From: Segetibacter sp.
GTDB lineage: Bacteria; Bacteroidota; Bacteroidia; Chitinophagales; Chitinophagaceae
Length of the DNA stretch: 43,662 bases
Direction: 5' to 3'
Assembly (NCBI GenBank): GCA_028288485.1
Contig: JAQBNO010000115.1
Coordinates: 1 to 43,662 of the forward strand
Shown here: positions 9,005 to 18,375 of the stretch, piece after piece
Layout: every line of letters starts with the position of its first letter
How positions within the stretch are numbered: the first letter of the stretch is position 1
Notes under the pieces: generated by a model
What the model was told of the DNA's origin: nothing
Databases searched by the model: none
The model's input: the letters and a program-made list of their open reading frames with translations, nothing else
Program-made: the position numbers and the translations under genes

Positions 9005-9046
9005 CATCGTTGTGTCACTCACTTGTACTGTAAATTACTTTTCAGC
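9005..9046 (-). repeat. Dispersed 42-nt intergenic element (copy 1 of 4)
   Basis: On the minus strand this reads GCTGA, then exactly 13 variable bases, then a 24-base block beginning GTACAAGTGAG and ending CACAACGATG. The 24-base block is identical to copies at 33997-34020 and 43226-43249. About 23 nt further on the minus strand comes an ACAAAAAA run, also seen near other copies. It sits upstream of the exosortase gene in the sense direction. Confidence 0.85.
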
Positions 9047-9070
9047 TTCTACAAAAACGGGCATAAAAAA

Positions 9071-9090
9071 ACAGGGATTTTAATCCCTGT
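9071..9090 (-). terminator. Rho-independent terminator
   Basis: A perfect 8-bp stem (ACAGGGAT/ATCCCTGT) with a 4-nt loop, followed on the minus strand by six T residues (plus-strand A run 9065-9070). Orientation fits termination of minus-strand transcription coming from the nucleotide-sugar dehydrogenase gene 240 bp upstream. Confidence 0.8.
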
Positions 9091-9330
9091 CGAATTTTGG
9101 TAACCAGTTTATATACTTCAATACCGTCAGGCAATCGTGCTTCAAGCGTAGAATAACGCGACTAAGAGATTTGCCGTTAAAGTGGTCTCGTCTAGGGCCA
9201 GACGGTAATCGTAATAAAACCCGGTGCCGGTAGCATCCAATTACTTTTAAAAGAATTATTATAACTCCTCATCCTTCTTGTTATAATAGCCCGGAGTTGT
9301 TTAAACGGCTTCAACTTTTACTAATCCAAC

Positions 9331-10617
9331 TTACAGCCTTCCATCTACGATAGACCTGTCTAATACCGCTTTGGTATCAAAAATCACCGTGTCACTTGCT
9401 TTAAGTGAATTAAAATCAATGCCAAGAAATTCGGTATGGGCAACAGCTAAAATAATAGCCTGGTATTTATTATTATTCAAAGATAAATCGCTGAGCAAAG
9501 AGATGCCGTATTCATCTTTCACCTGCGCCGCGTTTGCATACGGATCATAAACATCTACCTTCAATCCAAATTGTATTAACTCGTTATAAATATCGATTAC
9601 CCTTGAATTTCTGATATCGGGGCAATTCTCTTTAAAAGTGATACCCAGAATTAATACTCTTGAACCATCAATGGTATGCTTCTTTTTAATAAGAAGTTTA
9701 ACAGTTTTGTTAGCCACAAATATTCCCATATTATCGTTAACCCTTCTTCCCGATAAAATTACCTCTGCATGATAACCTAGTGATGAGGCCTTATGAGCAA
9801 GATAGTAAGGATCAACTCCTATACAATGACCTCCAACCAATCCGGGCTTATATTTCAGGAAATTCCATTTTGTTGCAGCCGCTTCAATAACATCATTCGT
9901 GTCGATGCCAATGCGGTCGAAAATAAGCGCCAATTCATTTACAAATGAAATATTTACATCGCGTTGTGCATTTTCTATAGCTTTAGATGCTTCTGCTACT
10001 TTAATGCTCGCCGCTTTATGCGTGCCTGCAACGATAATAGATTTATACAACTGGTCTACAATTTCAGCTATCTCGGGTGTTGAGCCGGAAGTAACTTTTT
10101 TAATTTTTGTAAGTGTATTTACCTTATCTCCCGGGTTTATCCTTTCGGGCGAATATCCACAATAAAAGTCTTTATTGAATGTAAGTCCTGAAAATTTTTC
10201 CAATACAGGTACGCAATCTTCTTCGGTGCAGCCTGGATAAACGGTAGATTCATAAATAACTAAATCGTCTTTCTTAAGAACCTTTCCAAGGATCTCTGAC
10301 GCCGCTAATAAAGGCCTTAGGTCAGGTGCTTTAAATTGATTTATGGGAGTTGGTACAGTAACAATATAAACATTATAGTCGGCGAGATCAGATGCTTTGA
10401 AAGAAAAAGCTAATCCTTTCTCCTTCGATTTTGAAGATGTTGCTTCTTTAAGTCCCTCTAAATCAGCTTCATTTGTTTCATCTTCTCCCCTTAGTAAATG
10501 TTTGATTCGCTTTTCATTTATATCATAACCCAGTACTTTAAATTTTTTGCCAAATTCAATTGCCAGTGGTAACCCGACATATCCTAACCCAATAACTGCT
10601 ATTTTGTATTGTTTCAT
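9331..10617 (-). CDS. UDP-sugar 6-dehydrogenase, TviB/WbpO-like (UDP-GlcNAc/UDP-GalNAc type)
   Basis: NAD-dependent four-electron oxidation of a UDP-hexose or UDP-HexNAc at C6, giving a uronic acid donor. Rossmann motif GLGYVG (11-16 counted from the GTG at 10620), ESTVYPG (124-130), catalytic GGHCIGVDP with Cys266, and the C-terminal UDP-binding domain are present. The 429-aa length and the GYSPERINPGDK segment are closer to TviB/WbpO-type UDP-N-acetylhexosamine dehydrogenases than to UDP-glucose dehydrogenase. A GTG at 10620 directly precedes an ATG at 10617; I take the ATG. Product probably feeds an acidic sugar into the polysaccharide. Ends 240 bp before a terminator. Confidence 0.9.
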   Translation of the reverse strand: MKQYKIAVIGLGYVGLPLAIEFGKKFKVLGYDINEKRIKHLLRGEDETNEADLEGLKEATSSKSKEKGLAFSFKASDLADYNVYIVTVPTPINQFKAPDLRPLLAASEILGKVLKKDDLVIYESTVYPGCTEEDCVPVLEKFSGLTFNKDFYCGYSPERINPGDKVNTLTKIKKVTSGSTPEIAEIVDQLYKSIIVAGTHKAASIKVAEASKAIENAQRDVNISFVNELALIFDRIGIDTNDVIEAAATKWNFLKYKPGLVGGHCIGVDPYYLAHKASSLGYHAEVILSGRRVNDNMGIFVANKTVKLLIKKKHTIDGSRVLILGITFKENCPDIRNSRVIDIYNELIQFGLKVDVYDPYANAAQVKDEYGISLLSDLSLNNNKYQAIILAVAHTEFLGIDFNSLKASDTVIFDTKAVLDRSIVDGRL

Positions 10618-10850
10618 CACTTAACTATGTACGTTATAAATTTAAATATCAGTAGTAATATCATACTTTCAACCAGCGCTAAGACTGTTCTAACAACTTA
10701 GCTTATCCAATCTAAAAAAGTATCATACTATAACTATTTATACACTCTTTTATTATGTTGTTCTTTTAATAAATGAACTTTAACCCCGTAGCCGCAGGTG
10801 CAAAGCGTGAAAAGAACGGCAGGAATGGTATTACCCCGTAATTCAAAGCG

Positions 10851-11972
10851 TTACGCATTAAAGAGCTGGCGATATTGCTCCTTGATGTCTTCAATGTTTA
10901 TGGCTCTCAATGCATATTCGCGTGTAGAATGCGTCCATTGCAAATACTCCTGGTTACTCTGGTTAACAGCCCTATCTACCGACTCTGAAATGGTTTTTAT
11001 ATTGTTGATATCTACGTTGAAACCAGCCCTGTTCTTTTCTAAACTATTCCATGGTGTATAATTACTTGTTATGACCGGCCGGCCGGCACTCAATGCTTCA
11101 AAAATAGCATGGCCGAAGTTTTCACTTTTACTCGGTAATATAAAGAAATGGAATTCTTTGATCTTGTCTTTTATTTGATGAGGAGGAACTTCGCCGTGGT
11201 ATTCTACGGTGATGTTGGCAGGCAACTCACTAATCAATTCTTTACATTCATTCCAATATATACTATCCTTTACGGGACCGTAAATATGGTAAGTTATGTT
11301 TGCAGAACATTGTTTCAATGCCAGAAGTACGAGATGGTGATTTTTCATCGGACTTATTAACCCCACACTTCCTAATATCAACCCTTGTTCTTTCGGAGGC
11401 GGGTCGATATAACTATTAATATGAGGAAAATTGCCTGCTACTTTTATTTTTACCGAACTGCCTAATTGCTCCTGAATGTAACCGGCTTCAACATCGTCGG
11501 TTGCATGAAAAGTGATTTTTTTATGCAGCTTCAGCAATTTGAAAAAAAACAAAAAAACAGACTTTTTAAGTTTTTTCTGAGATAGTGCCCCGGGGTGAAG
11601 CATTCCCCTGACCGTAAGAACCGTATGACTTTTAGAAATTATTGCCGGAAAAATTGAAAAAGGTAAAGAGTAGATTCCATTTGTAATTATTACATCAGGG
11701 TTTACCTTGTTGATCAAATCTTTCAGCCTCCGGAAATTAATATTAGGTTTTGAAAGGTAAATTACTTCGCACCTGTGGGCTTCGAAAGGAAGCCATTTAT
11801 CGGAGATGATGTTCTTTAAAGGTTCTGTCTCGCCGTGGTCGGTATTACTGCAAATAATATAAAACTTATAATTTTCATCCAGACTCTTTACAAGATTACC
11901 AATTGATTGGATAGGTCCGCCAGCCTTGTAGGCAGGAAGAAACCAGTTATAAAAAAGAAGAACAGATTTCAC
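10851..11972 (-). CDS. Glycosyltransferase family 4 (GT-B fold)
   Basis: 373 aa, retaining GT-B enzyme. N-terminal Rossmann domain begins LLFYNWFLPAYKAGGPIQS, with a glycine-rich acceptor loop; the C-terminal nucleotide-sugar domain contains SPMKNHHLVLLAL and the EX7E-type motif SENFGHAIFEALSAG near residues 281-295. GTG is the apparent start codon (11972), immediately before KSVLLFYN. Located between the Wzy-like gene and the dehydrogenase, with gaps of about 160 and 230 bp. Substrate cannot be assigned. Confidence 0.9.
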   Translation of the reverse strand: MKSVLLFYNWFLPAYKAGGPIQSIGNLVKSLDENYKFYIICSNTDHGETEPLKNIISDKWLPFEAHRCEVIYLSKPNINFRRLKDLINKVNPDVIITNGIYSLPFSIFPAIISKSHTVLTVRGMLHPGALSQKKLKKSVFLFFFKLLKLHKKITFHATDDVEAGYIQEQLGSSVKIKVAGNFPHINSYIDPPPKEQGLILGSVGLISPMKNHHLVLLALKQCSANITYHIYGPVKDSIYWNECKELISELPANITVEYHGEVPPHQIKDKIKEFHFFILPSKSENFGHAIFEALSAGRPVITSNYTPWNSLEKNRAGFNVDINNIKTISESVDRAVNQSNQEYLQWTHSTREYALRAINIEDIKEQYRQLFNA

Positions 11973-12131
11973 AATAGAAAGGGTATGGATTAAATAAAAG
12001 AATTTTACGAATACTACCAGCTATGAAGAATTCTTTTTTATTGTTGATAATTATAACCCCAAGCTGTACAAACACAAGGGCGACGGATACAAGTTGACAA
12101 AACGTTTGACTTCTATGCGTAAAAAAGCGCT

Positions 12132-13529
12132 TTAACCATAATTCAAAATAACATCCTGGGCCGGCTTTGTTGCGTGCTGAACCTTTAAGTAATTATCAAG
12201 CTTTTTTATCAAATATCTATTTACGATATAATAAACAATGAAGTAGAAAATCATCCATCCAAGAATTTTCGCACCGGGTGTACCGTTACAGTTAAAATAC
12301 ACCCATAAGGGAGAAACAAATGCGCAACCCCAGATATAATTCAGGCTGTTGTTTAAAATTGAACGGTAAATCAGACCGAAAAAAACTCCGAGAAGGAAAA
12401 CCGGTACAAACATAAAAACGTAACCATAATCTATGTAACTCTCGGCAAGGAAACCCAAACTAAAACTTACACCCACGTCGGCTCCGGCTACTTTACGCGT
12501 GGCATATTTGTTCACCATTTCAGAATCGTAAATTGCCTTTTTCTTTGGGTAGAGTATCCTTGGCACCAACACATGTAGAATGTTTTGTTTCCATAAAGCG
12601 CCTTTCTCGAAAGGAATAACAGAGGGAACATTATCGGTAGCTTCCGAAAAGAATTCAATATACGATAAGCGGTCGATGGACTCATACCACAATTCCGAAT
12701 CATTAATATTTGCTGAAGATGCAAGGTCATAAAACCGGCCAAGCGCTTCATCCCTTTCTACTACAACCGCCTGTGAACGCTGTCCCCCGCTTAAATAACT
12801 CCTGTAATCGCCCTTAACTGCCTGCCAAATTAATAGCAGGTAAAGGCAGCCGAAAGAAACGACAGTCATAAAAAAGAACTGCTTTCCTTTTAACTTTAAA
12901 GGGAAAAAAGTAAAGGCAACAATGAAAGATATAATGATGTCTTTAAAATTAGAGAAGAAGCTAAAGAAACTCAAGACTACTTCTATAAGAATGAGAATTA
13001 ATGGAATTGTTATATTATTGGTTTTCTTATAATACACAAATAATAAAACAAAGATAAGACCACTTCGGAGTAACAAAAGCGCCTTAAAAACTTCACCAAA
13101 TCCAAAGGAGCCTATGCTTCCTAATACAGTTTTAAACACTATGCTCGCAAGATAAACGAACATAATTTTCTTAGTATCATAAGCATCTGCATTCGGAATA
13201 CTTCTCTCTCCTGGTTCTTTTATTGATCTTGTTATTAAAAATATGCCTACTGCAAACACGTTAAGAGCAGCCATAGCTACATAAGCTGTTTGAATGATGT
13301 TTGGGCTGATAGATAATTCGGTGAAAGAAATCCCGATGAAATCAGCATAAAAAAGTTTCACTATTATAGTGAGCCAAAATAGAACTAAACCAAAAAAAAT
13401 AACTTTCGGCTGATCCCGCTTCCAAAAAAATTTATAGATAACAAAAACGGTTGCAATAGCAAAAGCCATCAACAGCGGTTGAGTGCTACCGATAATAAAA
13501 AGAAGACTTAAAAGGAGGAAAATTATCAT
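12132..13529 (-). CDS. Wzy-like O-antigen/exopolysaccharide polymerase family membrane protein
   Basis: 465 aa with about ten predicted hydrophobic segments and a large polar loop near residues 230-340 (WQAVKGDYRSYLSGG to the LVPRILYPKKKAIYD element). The PR-x-LYP-K motif and the following VGVSFSLGFLAESYIDYG resemble Wzy-type polymerases of Gram-negative EPS loci, which join lipid-linked repeat units in the periplasm. Assignment rests on topology and these motifs because Wzy proteins are poorly conserved. It starts 15 nt after the CgeB-like gene, so the two are likely coupled. A Wzy-like protein together with an exosortase a few genes away recalls XrtY-type Bacteroidota loci. Confidence 0.75.
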   Translation of the reverse strand: MIIFLLLSLLFIIGSTQPLLMAFAIATVFVIYKFFWKRDQPKVIFFGLVLFWLTIIVKLFYADFIGISFTELSISPNIIQTAYVAMAALNVFAVGIFLITRSIKEPGERSIPNADAYDTKKIMFVYLASIVFKTVLGSIGSFGFGEVFKALLLLRSGLIFVLLFVYYKKTNNITIPLILILIEVVLSFFSFFSNFKDIIISFIVAFTFFPLKLKGKQFFFMTVVSFGCLYLLLIWQAVKGDYRSYLSGGQRSQAVVVERDEALGRFYDLASSANINDSELWYESIDRLSYIEFFSEATDNVPSVIPFEKGALWKQNILHVLVPRILYPKKKAIYDSEMVNKYATRKVAGADVGVSFSLGFLAESYIDYGYVFMFVPVFLLGVFFGLIYRSILNNSLNYIWGCAFVSPLWVYFNCNGTPGAKILGWMIFYFIVYYIVNRYLIKKLDNYLKVQHATKPAQDVILNYG

Positions 13530-13544
13530 TCGTAAGACTCGATG

Positions 13545-14645
13545 TTAGGAAAGTATCCTTTTGTATTTAACCAAAAATAATCGAAGTACAAGCCACAAAG
13601 TGTTAAAAGAAGGCCTTTTGTTGGCTAAAATTAAGCAATGAAACATTTTCTGCAAGTCGCTGTCTTTATAATAAGAATAAGCGATAGCCTGCAATTTTGC
13701 CTCTCTTGTCGCCATTCTTAATTTATTCTCCCTCATAGCCTTGCTTCCATTATTTTTGATTAAAGCAATAAGATTTTGAGCATTTTTTATATAAGTATGA
13801 TTTGCCAAGACGCGTTTTTGCCCGTTGTTGGCTATTTCAAATCTTTTCTCGTTATTGTCTAAATAATACCTGATCAAATCCTTTAGGTTTTCGAAGCTTT
13901 CAAATCCGACGAAATCTCGTCCATCAACAAAATTCAATCCAGTTAATTCGGAAGGTAATTTTGTAATAACTAAAGCCCCCGAGCCCATTGCCTCAAAACA
14001 TCGAAGGTTGGCATCCTGCAGATAATCGTCTCTGCTTATATTAACAACTATTTTACTTTGTTTATAAATCCCTATCATTTCGTGCCACGAATAGTTCCCA
14101 CCCACGTTGTTGGTTCTAAAACCTTCTACTTCCAACAACTTTAGAACCTGTCTCCTAAGTTTATAAAAGTTTCCGTCAAACCTGCCTACCCATCCAACTT
14201 CTAAGGTGCGCTCTTTTGCCTCTTCAGACCCGATCAAATGATCGTCGACACTATGAGAAATTAAGAAAGTATTTTTACAACCCGCCTCTTCAAAAATCTT
14301 TTCATATCCGGGGTGGCAAACAATCTTAATATCGTAGGGTAACGATGCCCGGGCCCGCGTTGAGGTCCGCGAGTAAGTATCCCACTGGAAAATTATTGTG
14401 GGTATTGCTATATCTAATATATCTGTAGGATGAATTGCCGCATACCCTTCAGGTTGAATAATTGCAAAAATCCTGTTGTTATATTTATTTAAAATGCCTT
14501 TCAGTTCTGTTACTTCGCCCGAGCAAACTACTTCATAACCTAAACGTGCAAATGCATCTGCATAACCTTTTCTTTCCCTTTCAATATCTTTTTCGTGGCA
14601 CAAGAAAATTATTATGTTTGGATCAGCAGCACTTTCATTTATCAT
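13545..14645 (-). CDS. CgeB-like glycosyltransferase (GT1/GT4 C-terminal domain)
   Basis: 366 aa. The C-terminal half has the CgeB/Glyco_trans_1_2 pattern: CFEAMGSGALVITKLP around residues 218-233, then GRDFVGFESFENLKDLIRYY and a terminal helix with HTYIKNAQNLI. The N-terminus is a Rossmann-like domain (IIIFLCHEKDIERERKGYADAF). This group uses nucleotide-activated sugars but few members are characterised. ATG start at 14645; followed 15 nt later by the Wzy-like gene. Upstream lies a 161-bp gap containing one copy of the 42-nt element in the antisense direction. Confidence 0.82.
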   Translation of the reverse strand: MINESAADPNIIIFLCHEKDIERERKGYADAFARLGYEVVCSGEVTELKGILNKYNNRIFAIIQPEGYAAIHPTDILDIAIPTIIFQWDTYSRTSTRARASLPYDIKIVCHPGYEKIFEEAGCKNTFLISHSVDDHLIGSEEAKERTLEVGWVGRFDGNFYKLRRQVLKLLEVEGFRTNNVGGNYSWHEMIGIYKQSKIVVNISRDDYLQDANLRCFEAMGSGALVITKLPSELTGLNFVDGRDFVGFESFENLKDLIRYYLDNNEKRFEIANNGQKRVLANHTYIKNAQNLIALIKNNGSKAMRENKLRMATREAKLQAIAYSYYKDSDLQKMFHCLILANKRPSFNTLWLVLRLFLVKYKRILS

Positions 14646-14705
14646 TGTAAGAGACTCTTCTTTTATAATTATAACTTGATGTTGAGTACTAAAGAATTTG
14701 AAGAA

Positions 14706-14747
14706 GCTGAATAAAACACTTCAGTACAAGGGAGTGACACAACGATG
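14706..14747 (+). repeat. Dispersed 42-nt intergenic element (copy 2 of 4)
   Basis: GCTGA (14706-14710), 13 variable bases, then the 24-base block (14724-14747), which differs from the other copies at one position (GTACAAGGGAG instead of GTACAAGTGAG). It runs on the plus strand, antisense to both neighbouring glycosyltransferase genes, in a 161-bp gap. An A-run follows about 25 nt downstream. Confidence 0.82.
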
Positions 14748-14806
14748 CTTAATAGAATTCGTGGTGTCGGCTAAAAAAATAATAAAACAAATTCAATTGT
14801 AATTGA

Positions 14807-15934
14807 TTAAAAAATTGTAATCAATTCGTTAACTCCTGCTATCATCTTTTGTTTGGTAAACCGCTCTATCATCCGGCTTCTACCGTTGTTGCCAAACTTT
14901 GTGATAAGACTTCTGTCGTTGTAAAACGTGCAAATTTTTTCTGCTATTTGCTCAGGACTGTTTGCTTTCACCAGGAAACCATTCACTCCGTCATTAATAC
15001 TTTCAGGAAAACCTCCCTTGTTAGTAGCGATAACGGGAATTGAAAGCATATTGGCCTCTAAAGCAATTAAAGCAAAAGGTTCGTCATTTCTTGTCGGAGC
15101 CACTATAACATCTATACCTTCATATATTTCGTGAATATCACTTTTAAAGGTCCTCCAGCTAATGCAGGAAGCTAAATTATACTTACTGATAAGTTCTTTT
15201 AAATCGCCGATAAAACTTTTACTTCCTTTACCAACAATAATTAATGATACATTCAAATTCTGATCCCTTAAAATTTTTAAGGCTTCTATTAAATCCTCGT
15301 GTCCCTTTCTTTGAATCACTTGCCCCACTATACCTATTGCCAGATTGTTCCCCTGCTTTCCTACAACCAGCCTTTTATCTTCAATTACGTTTGTGCCATT
15401 ATGGATCACTTCTATTTTCCCGGCACTAATACCACACTTGATCAGATCTTTTTTAATGAAATCGGAAACAGCTATGTACTTAACAACTTTCCTGTCAATT
15501 TTTTTAATAAAAAAACGGCTTTGCCTACTGTGACTATTGGGATCATGTACGTGATAGATAACATTATTTCTCAATATAGGATACAAAAGAACCAGGTACC
15601 TGAAAGACATGGTGTATACCAGATCGAAGTTTGTTGCCTTACTAAACTGGTAAAAGTCTAAAAAAGCTCCAGGATAATGAATTAATGAATCTACAGACCA
15701 CTTTAAGTTGGTTAAATAATACCAGCCCAGTTTAAACTTTCTAAAGCCTACTTTCATATCTGAAAGTTGCTTTATAAACTCACCGTCTGTCCATCCGCTT
15801 ACCGCACAAGTTAAACGATGACCGGAATTCTTTAAACCCTGGATGACGTCTAATGTAACCTTTTCAGCTCCTGAAATATAGTTGCCTCCGGCAATAACCA
15901 GAATATTTTTTCCTGAGTTGCTACTTTCCGCCAT
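14807..15934 (-). CDS. Glycosyltransferase family 4
   Basis: 375-aa GT-B enzyme. N-terminus NILVIAGGNYISGAEKVTLDV has the acceptor-side Gly loop; the linker IEVIHNGTNVI and start of the C-domain GIVGQVIQRKGHEDLIEAL are classic GT4 features. The EX7E motif is NDEPFALIALEA (~285-296) followed by IPVIATNKGGFPE. ATG at 15934. Separated by ~160 bp from neighbours on both sides, so it may be its own unit in a long transcript. Donor sugar unknown. Confidence 0.92.
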   Translation of the reverse strand: MAESSNSGKNILVIAGGNYISGAEKVTLDVIQGLKNSGHRLTCAVSGWTDGEFIKQLSDMKVGFRKFKLGWYYLTNLKWSVDSLIHYPGAFLDFYQFSKATNFDLVYTMSFRYLVLLYPILRNNVIYHVHDPNSHSRQSRFFIKKIDRKVVKYIAVSDFIKKDLIKCGISAGKIEVIHNGTNVIEDKRLVVGKQGNNLAIGIVGQVIQRKGHEDLIEALKILRDQNLNVSLIIVGKGSKSFIGDLKELISKYNLASCISWRTFKSDIHEIYEGIDVIVAPTRNDEPFALIALEANMLSIPVIATNKGGFPESINDGVNGFLVKANSPEQIAEKICTFYNDRSLITKFGNNGRSRMIERFTKQKMIAGVNELITIF

Positions 15935-16095
15935 TTATGTATTCAGATTGCATAAAGAAATATTTTTACTTGCCCGGTGTGCAGTCTTCAGCATTTGGAG
16001 AAAGTTTTCTGTAATTATTTTCTACTTCCCTGCCGCAAAAAAAAATCTTTTAACCGTTTGTCATTTGACTGAGGTTATAGAAATTAAATTTTCTA

Positions 16096-16737
16096 TTATA
16101 CTGTTGTTGCTATAATTCTTACTTGTGTCATATGACGGTACCGGATCCAGGTACCATATACACGACAAACAGCATGAAATATTTTTGGCCCCCAAAATTT
16201 CATTATCTTTTTATAATGTGGAGGAAATCTATGAACGAGCTCTTTAGACTCAACCACCTTAAAACCTGCTTCTCCAAAAAGATTTCCAATATTCATTTCC
16301 GACCAGGTGTACAAATGCTTGTTAATATCTTTATTATCAAACTTATATTTCGTTTCGTGGGGAACGATAAAAACTACTGAACCACCTTTCTTAAGCTTCG
16401 ATTTCAATTGAGTTAAAATTTCAAAAGGAGACCTGGTATGTTCAAGAGCATGACTTGAGATCAAAACATCTGCCCATCCATCTGCAACGTCTGATATCGA
16501 CGAAACAGACGGAACATTTAAAGTGTTGGCAAAATTTCTTGCAGAAGGATTAATTTCAATACCTAGTTTTTCTTTGGCATTTAATTTTTGCAAAAGGAAT
16601 CCACCTCCTGATCCAAAATCTAAAACCTTGTCGGTTTCTTTAATATATGGCTGAAAAAAGCCCTGCATTGCTTCAGCAGCAAATTCGCCGTGCCCCTTTT
16701 GATATTCGAAATAATCCTCATTATAATATTGATCCAT
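16096..16737 (-). CDS. Class I SAM-dependent methyltransferase
   Basis: 213 aa from the ATG at 16737; a TTG three codons upstream (16746) is possible but less likely. SAM-binding motif I VLDFGSGGGF lies at about residues 38-47, motif II region LGIEINPSARN follows, then SSHALEHTRSPFEIL and the post-motif GGSVVFIVPHE. This is the Methyltransf_11/23 pattern common in surface polysaccharide loci, where such enzymes O- or N-methylate a sugar or cap the chain end. With a Wzt carrying a carbohydrate-binding domain in the locus, a chain-capping role is possible but not shown. Confidence 0.88.
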   Translation of the reverse strand: MDQYYNEDYFEYQKGHGEFAAEAMQGFFQPYIKETDKVLDFGSGGGFLLQKLNAKEKLGIEINPSARNFANTLNVPSVSSISDVADGWADVLISSHALEHTRSPFEILTQLKSKLKKGGSVVFIVPHETKYKFDNKDINKHLYTWSEMNIGNLFGEAGFKVVESKELVHRFPPHYKKIMKFWGPKIFHAVCRVYGTWIRYRHMTQVRIIATTV

Positions 16738-16924
16738 TTTCTGCAATTTTTTGTTTAACGTTTTTGAAAAAGTTATGTTGGTTAAATATTCTCTTTTTAG
16801 TTATCACTAATACCATAACAGCATTAAGGTTTGCGAAAAAAGCAATACGATTAGAGGTACCAGAAAGCAATTATGACTTCTTATTTTGTTAACGCCCCCC
16901 AGCATTCAGCCATGCCCGGTTTCT

Positions 16925-18103
16925 TTATTTGCCCACGTTGACTGAAGTAATTTTTTCGATGCTCTGAATAATATTTTCATAACTCCAGTCTTCAACAATT
17001 GTAAGCGAAGCTGATCCCATTTGCTTTAACTCCTCTTTTCGCGACATCAACAATTTCATCTTTGTACACAGGTCACTAGTATTTCCGGAGTTAAAAACAT
17101 ATCCATTTTCTCCCTCTTTAACCAAATCAATTGCACATCCCGCTTTATCACTCACCAGTACCGGCCTCGCACAAGCCATTGCTTCATTCACTGCTAACCC
17201 CCACGTTTCACCTGGGCCTTTTGAGGGTAGGCAAAACACATCGCCGAGACGGTAAACAACCGGCATGTTACTTTGATTTTGAAAATCAGCAAATATGATA
17301 GCCTTGTTGTTACCGTATTTTTCTTTCAGCGAGCCTTCCATTTCCCCGTTGCCAATTATCACCAGCCGCGCTTGTGGTAGCTGCAATGAAAGGAAAGACG
17401 TGATCAAAAATTCAGGCTGTTTTTTAGAGATGAGCTTTGCGGCGTACACAAAAACAGTTTCCCCTTCTTTTATTCCAAGTTCCTTTCGCCATTCTGCTGC
17501 CTTTGTTTCAAAAAAGCCGCCGTTACTTTTAAAACGTTCATTATCTATAGCATGCGGAGAAAACACCAATTTTTCTGCGGGAACACCATGAGCTAAATAA
17601 TATGCTTTATTGGCAGAACCTACATACAAGGCAACATCTATATGACTATAAACCCATGAAAGAAAAATACGTCGCGCCATCTTTTTCACTGAAAATCCCT
17701 TGGGTTCATCTAAAAGGTTAGAATCGCCCTTAAACATTACAGGCACTTTACCTTTAAAGAATCGCATAACAGCTAAGTGACTTCTAAAACTCCATCCGAA
17801 GACAATTATTGCGTCGGATTCCCATTTTTGGACTTTTTTAATTAATGAAGGGTTGATAATCCCATTGAAATGGTGAGAACCGGGAGATTTGCTGGTATTT
17901 TCAACAAAAGTGTAGTCGTAACCTTCAAGCAGCGGTATATCCCACGACCTTTCTTTTCCAAAGCCGGGATCATACACTTTCTCTTTTGCCTGGCTCCATG
18001 TATAGAAAACCTTTAACTGTACAGTCCCTCTTTCTGCTATTTTCCTGAATAAAGGAGCATAATACTGAATTGGATGCGTAGTTATAATAGCTAACTTTTT
18101 CAA
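16925..18103 (-). CDS. Glycosyltransferase family 4
   Basis: 392 aa. The N-terminus MKKLAIITTHPIQYYAPLFR is a well-known start for polysaccharide GT4 enzymes and begins at a TTG codon (18103); no ATG is available nearby. The donor domain holds VFVYAAKLISKKQPEFLI, and the EX7E motif is in GETWGLAVNEAMAC (~300-313), followed by RPVLVSDKAGCAIDLV. Retaining sugar transfer from an NDP-sugar at the cytoplasmic membrane face is expected. A 272-bp gap precedes it with no feature beyond a short GC hairpin (about 18137-18156). Confidence 0.92.
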   Translation of the reverse strand: MKKLAIITTHPIQYYAPLFRKIAERGTVQLKVFYTWSQAKEKVYDPGFGKERSWDIPLLEGYDYTFVENTSKSPGSHHFNGIINPSLIKKVQKWESDAIIVFGWSFRSHLAVMRFFKGKVPVMFKGDSNLLDEPKGFSVKKMARRIFLSWVYSHIDVALYVGSANKAYYLAHGVPAEKLVFSPHAIDNERFKSNGGFFETKAAEWRKELGIKEGETVFVYAAKLISKKQPEFLITSFLSLQLPQARLVIIGNGEMEGSLKEKYGNNKAIIFADFQNQSNMPVVYRLGDVFCLPSKGPGETWGLAVNEAMACARPVLVSDKAGCAIDLVKEGENGYVFNSGNTSDLCTKMKLLMSRKEELKQMGSASLTIVEDWSYENIIQSIEKITSVNVGK

Positions 18104-18375
18104 TTACTTTATTCTGATTGTTTATTTTAGGGCCGTTTTTTACGCCTTTCGCTGGCGAAAAGCAGGACTGTAGAGAAAATATACATTAGTGAACCAATGA
18201 CGCTTGCTTAAGTCTCCTACAGAAACCCCGGATAGAATTCCTGCAGGTACGTGGCAGTGCCCCTTGGATCGGTAGGTGAACTGCACGGTGTCTAACAGAA
18301 TTTCTAAAGCTTGCGCCAAAAAATATCTTAAGTCAGCACACCAGTTAATACGAGGTGAATAAGTGATAATTGTAA

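Larger units (their letters stand above)
8803..9330. other. Intergenic region with terminator and dispersed 42-nt element
   Basis: 528 bp between the nucleotide-sugar dehydrogenase and the exosortase gene. It holds a strong minus-strand terminator (9071-9090) and, just downstream of it, one copy of the 42-nt dispersed element (9005-9046). I see no gene; a TTG-initiated 33-codon minus frame ending near 9170 has no support. The arrangement suggests the dehydrogenase transcript stops here and the exosortase-wcaF transcript starts between about 9060 and 8803. Confidence 0.55.

Noticed and set aside
9170-9268. 33-codon minus-strand frame with GTGFYYDYRLAL, vaguely like a T9SS C-terminal strand
   Set aside because: Too short, TTG-initiated after an in-frame stop, and no conserved context; probably chance.
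10659-10729. TATCATACT occurring twice (10659, 10721) upstream of the dehydrogenase gene as an operator pair
   Set aside because: Nine-base AT-rich matches 62 bp apart are expected by chance in such sequence.
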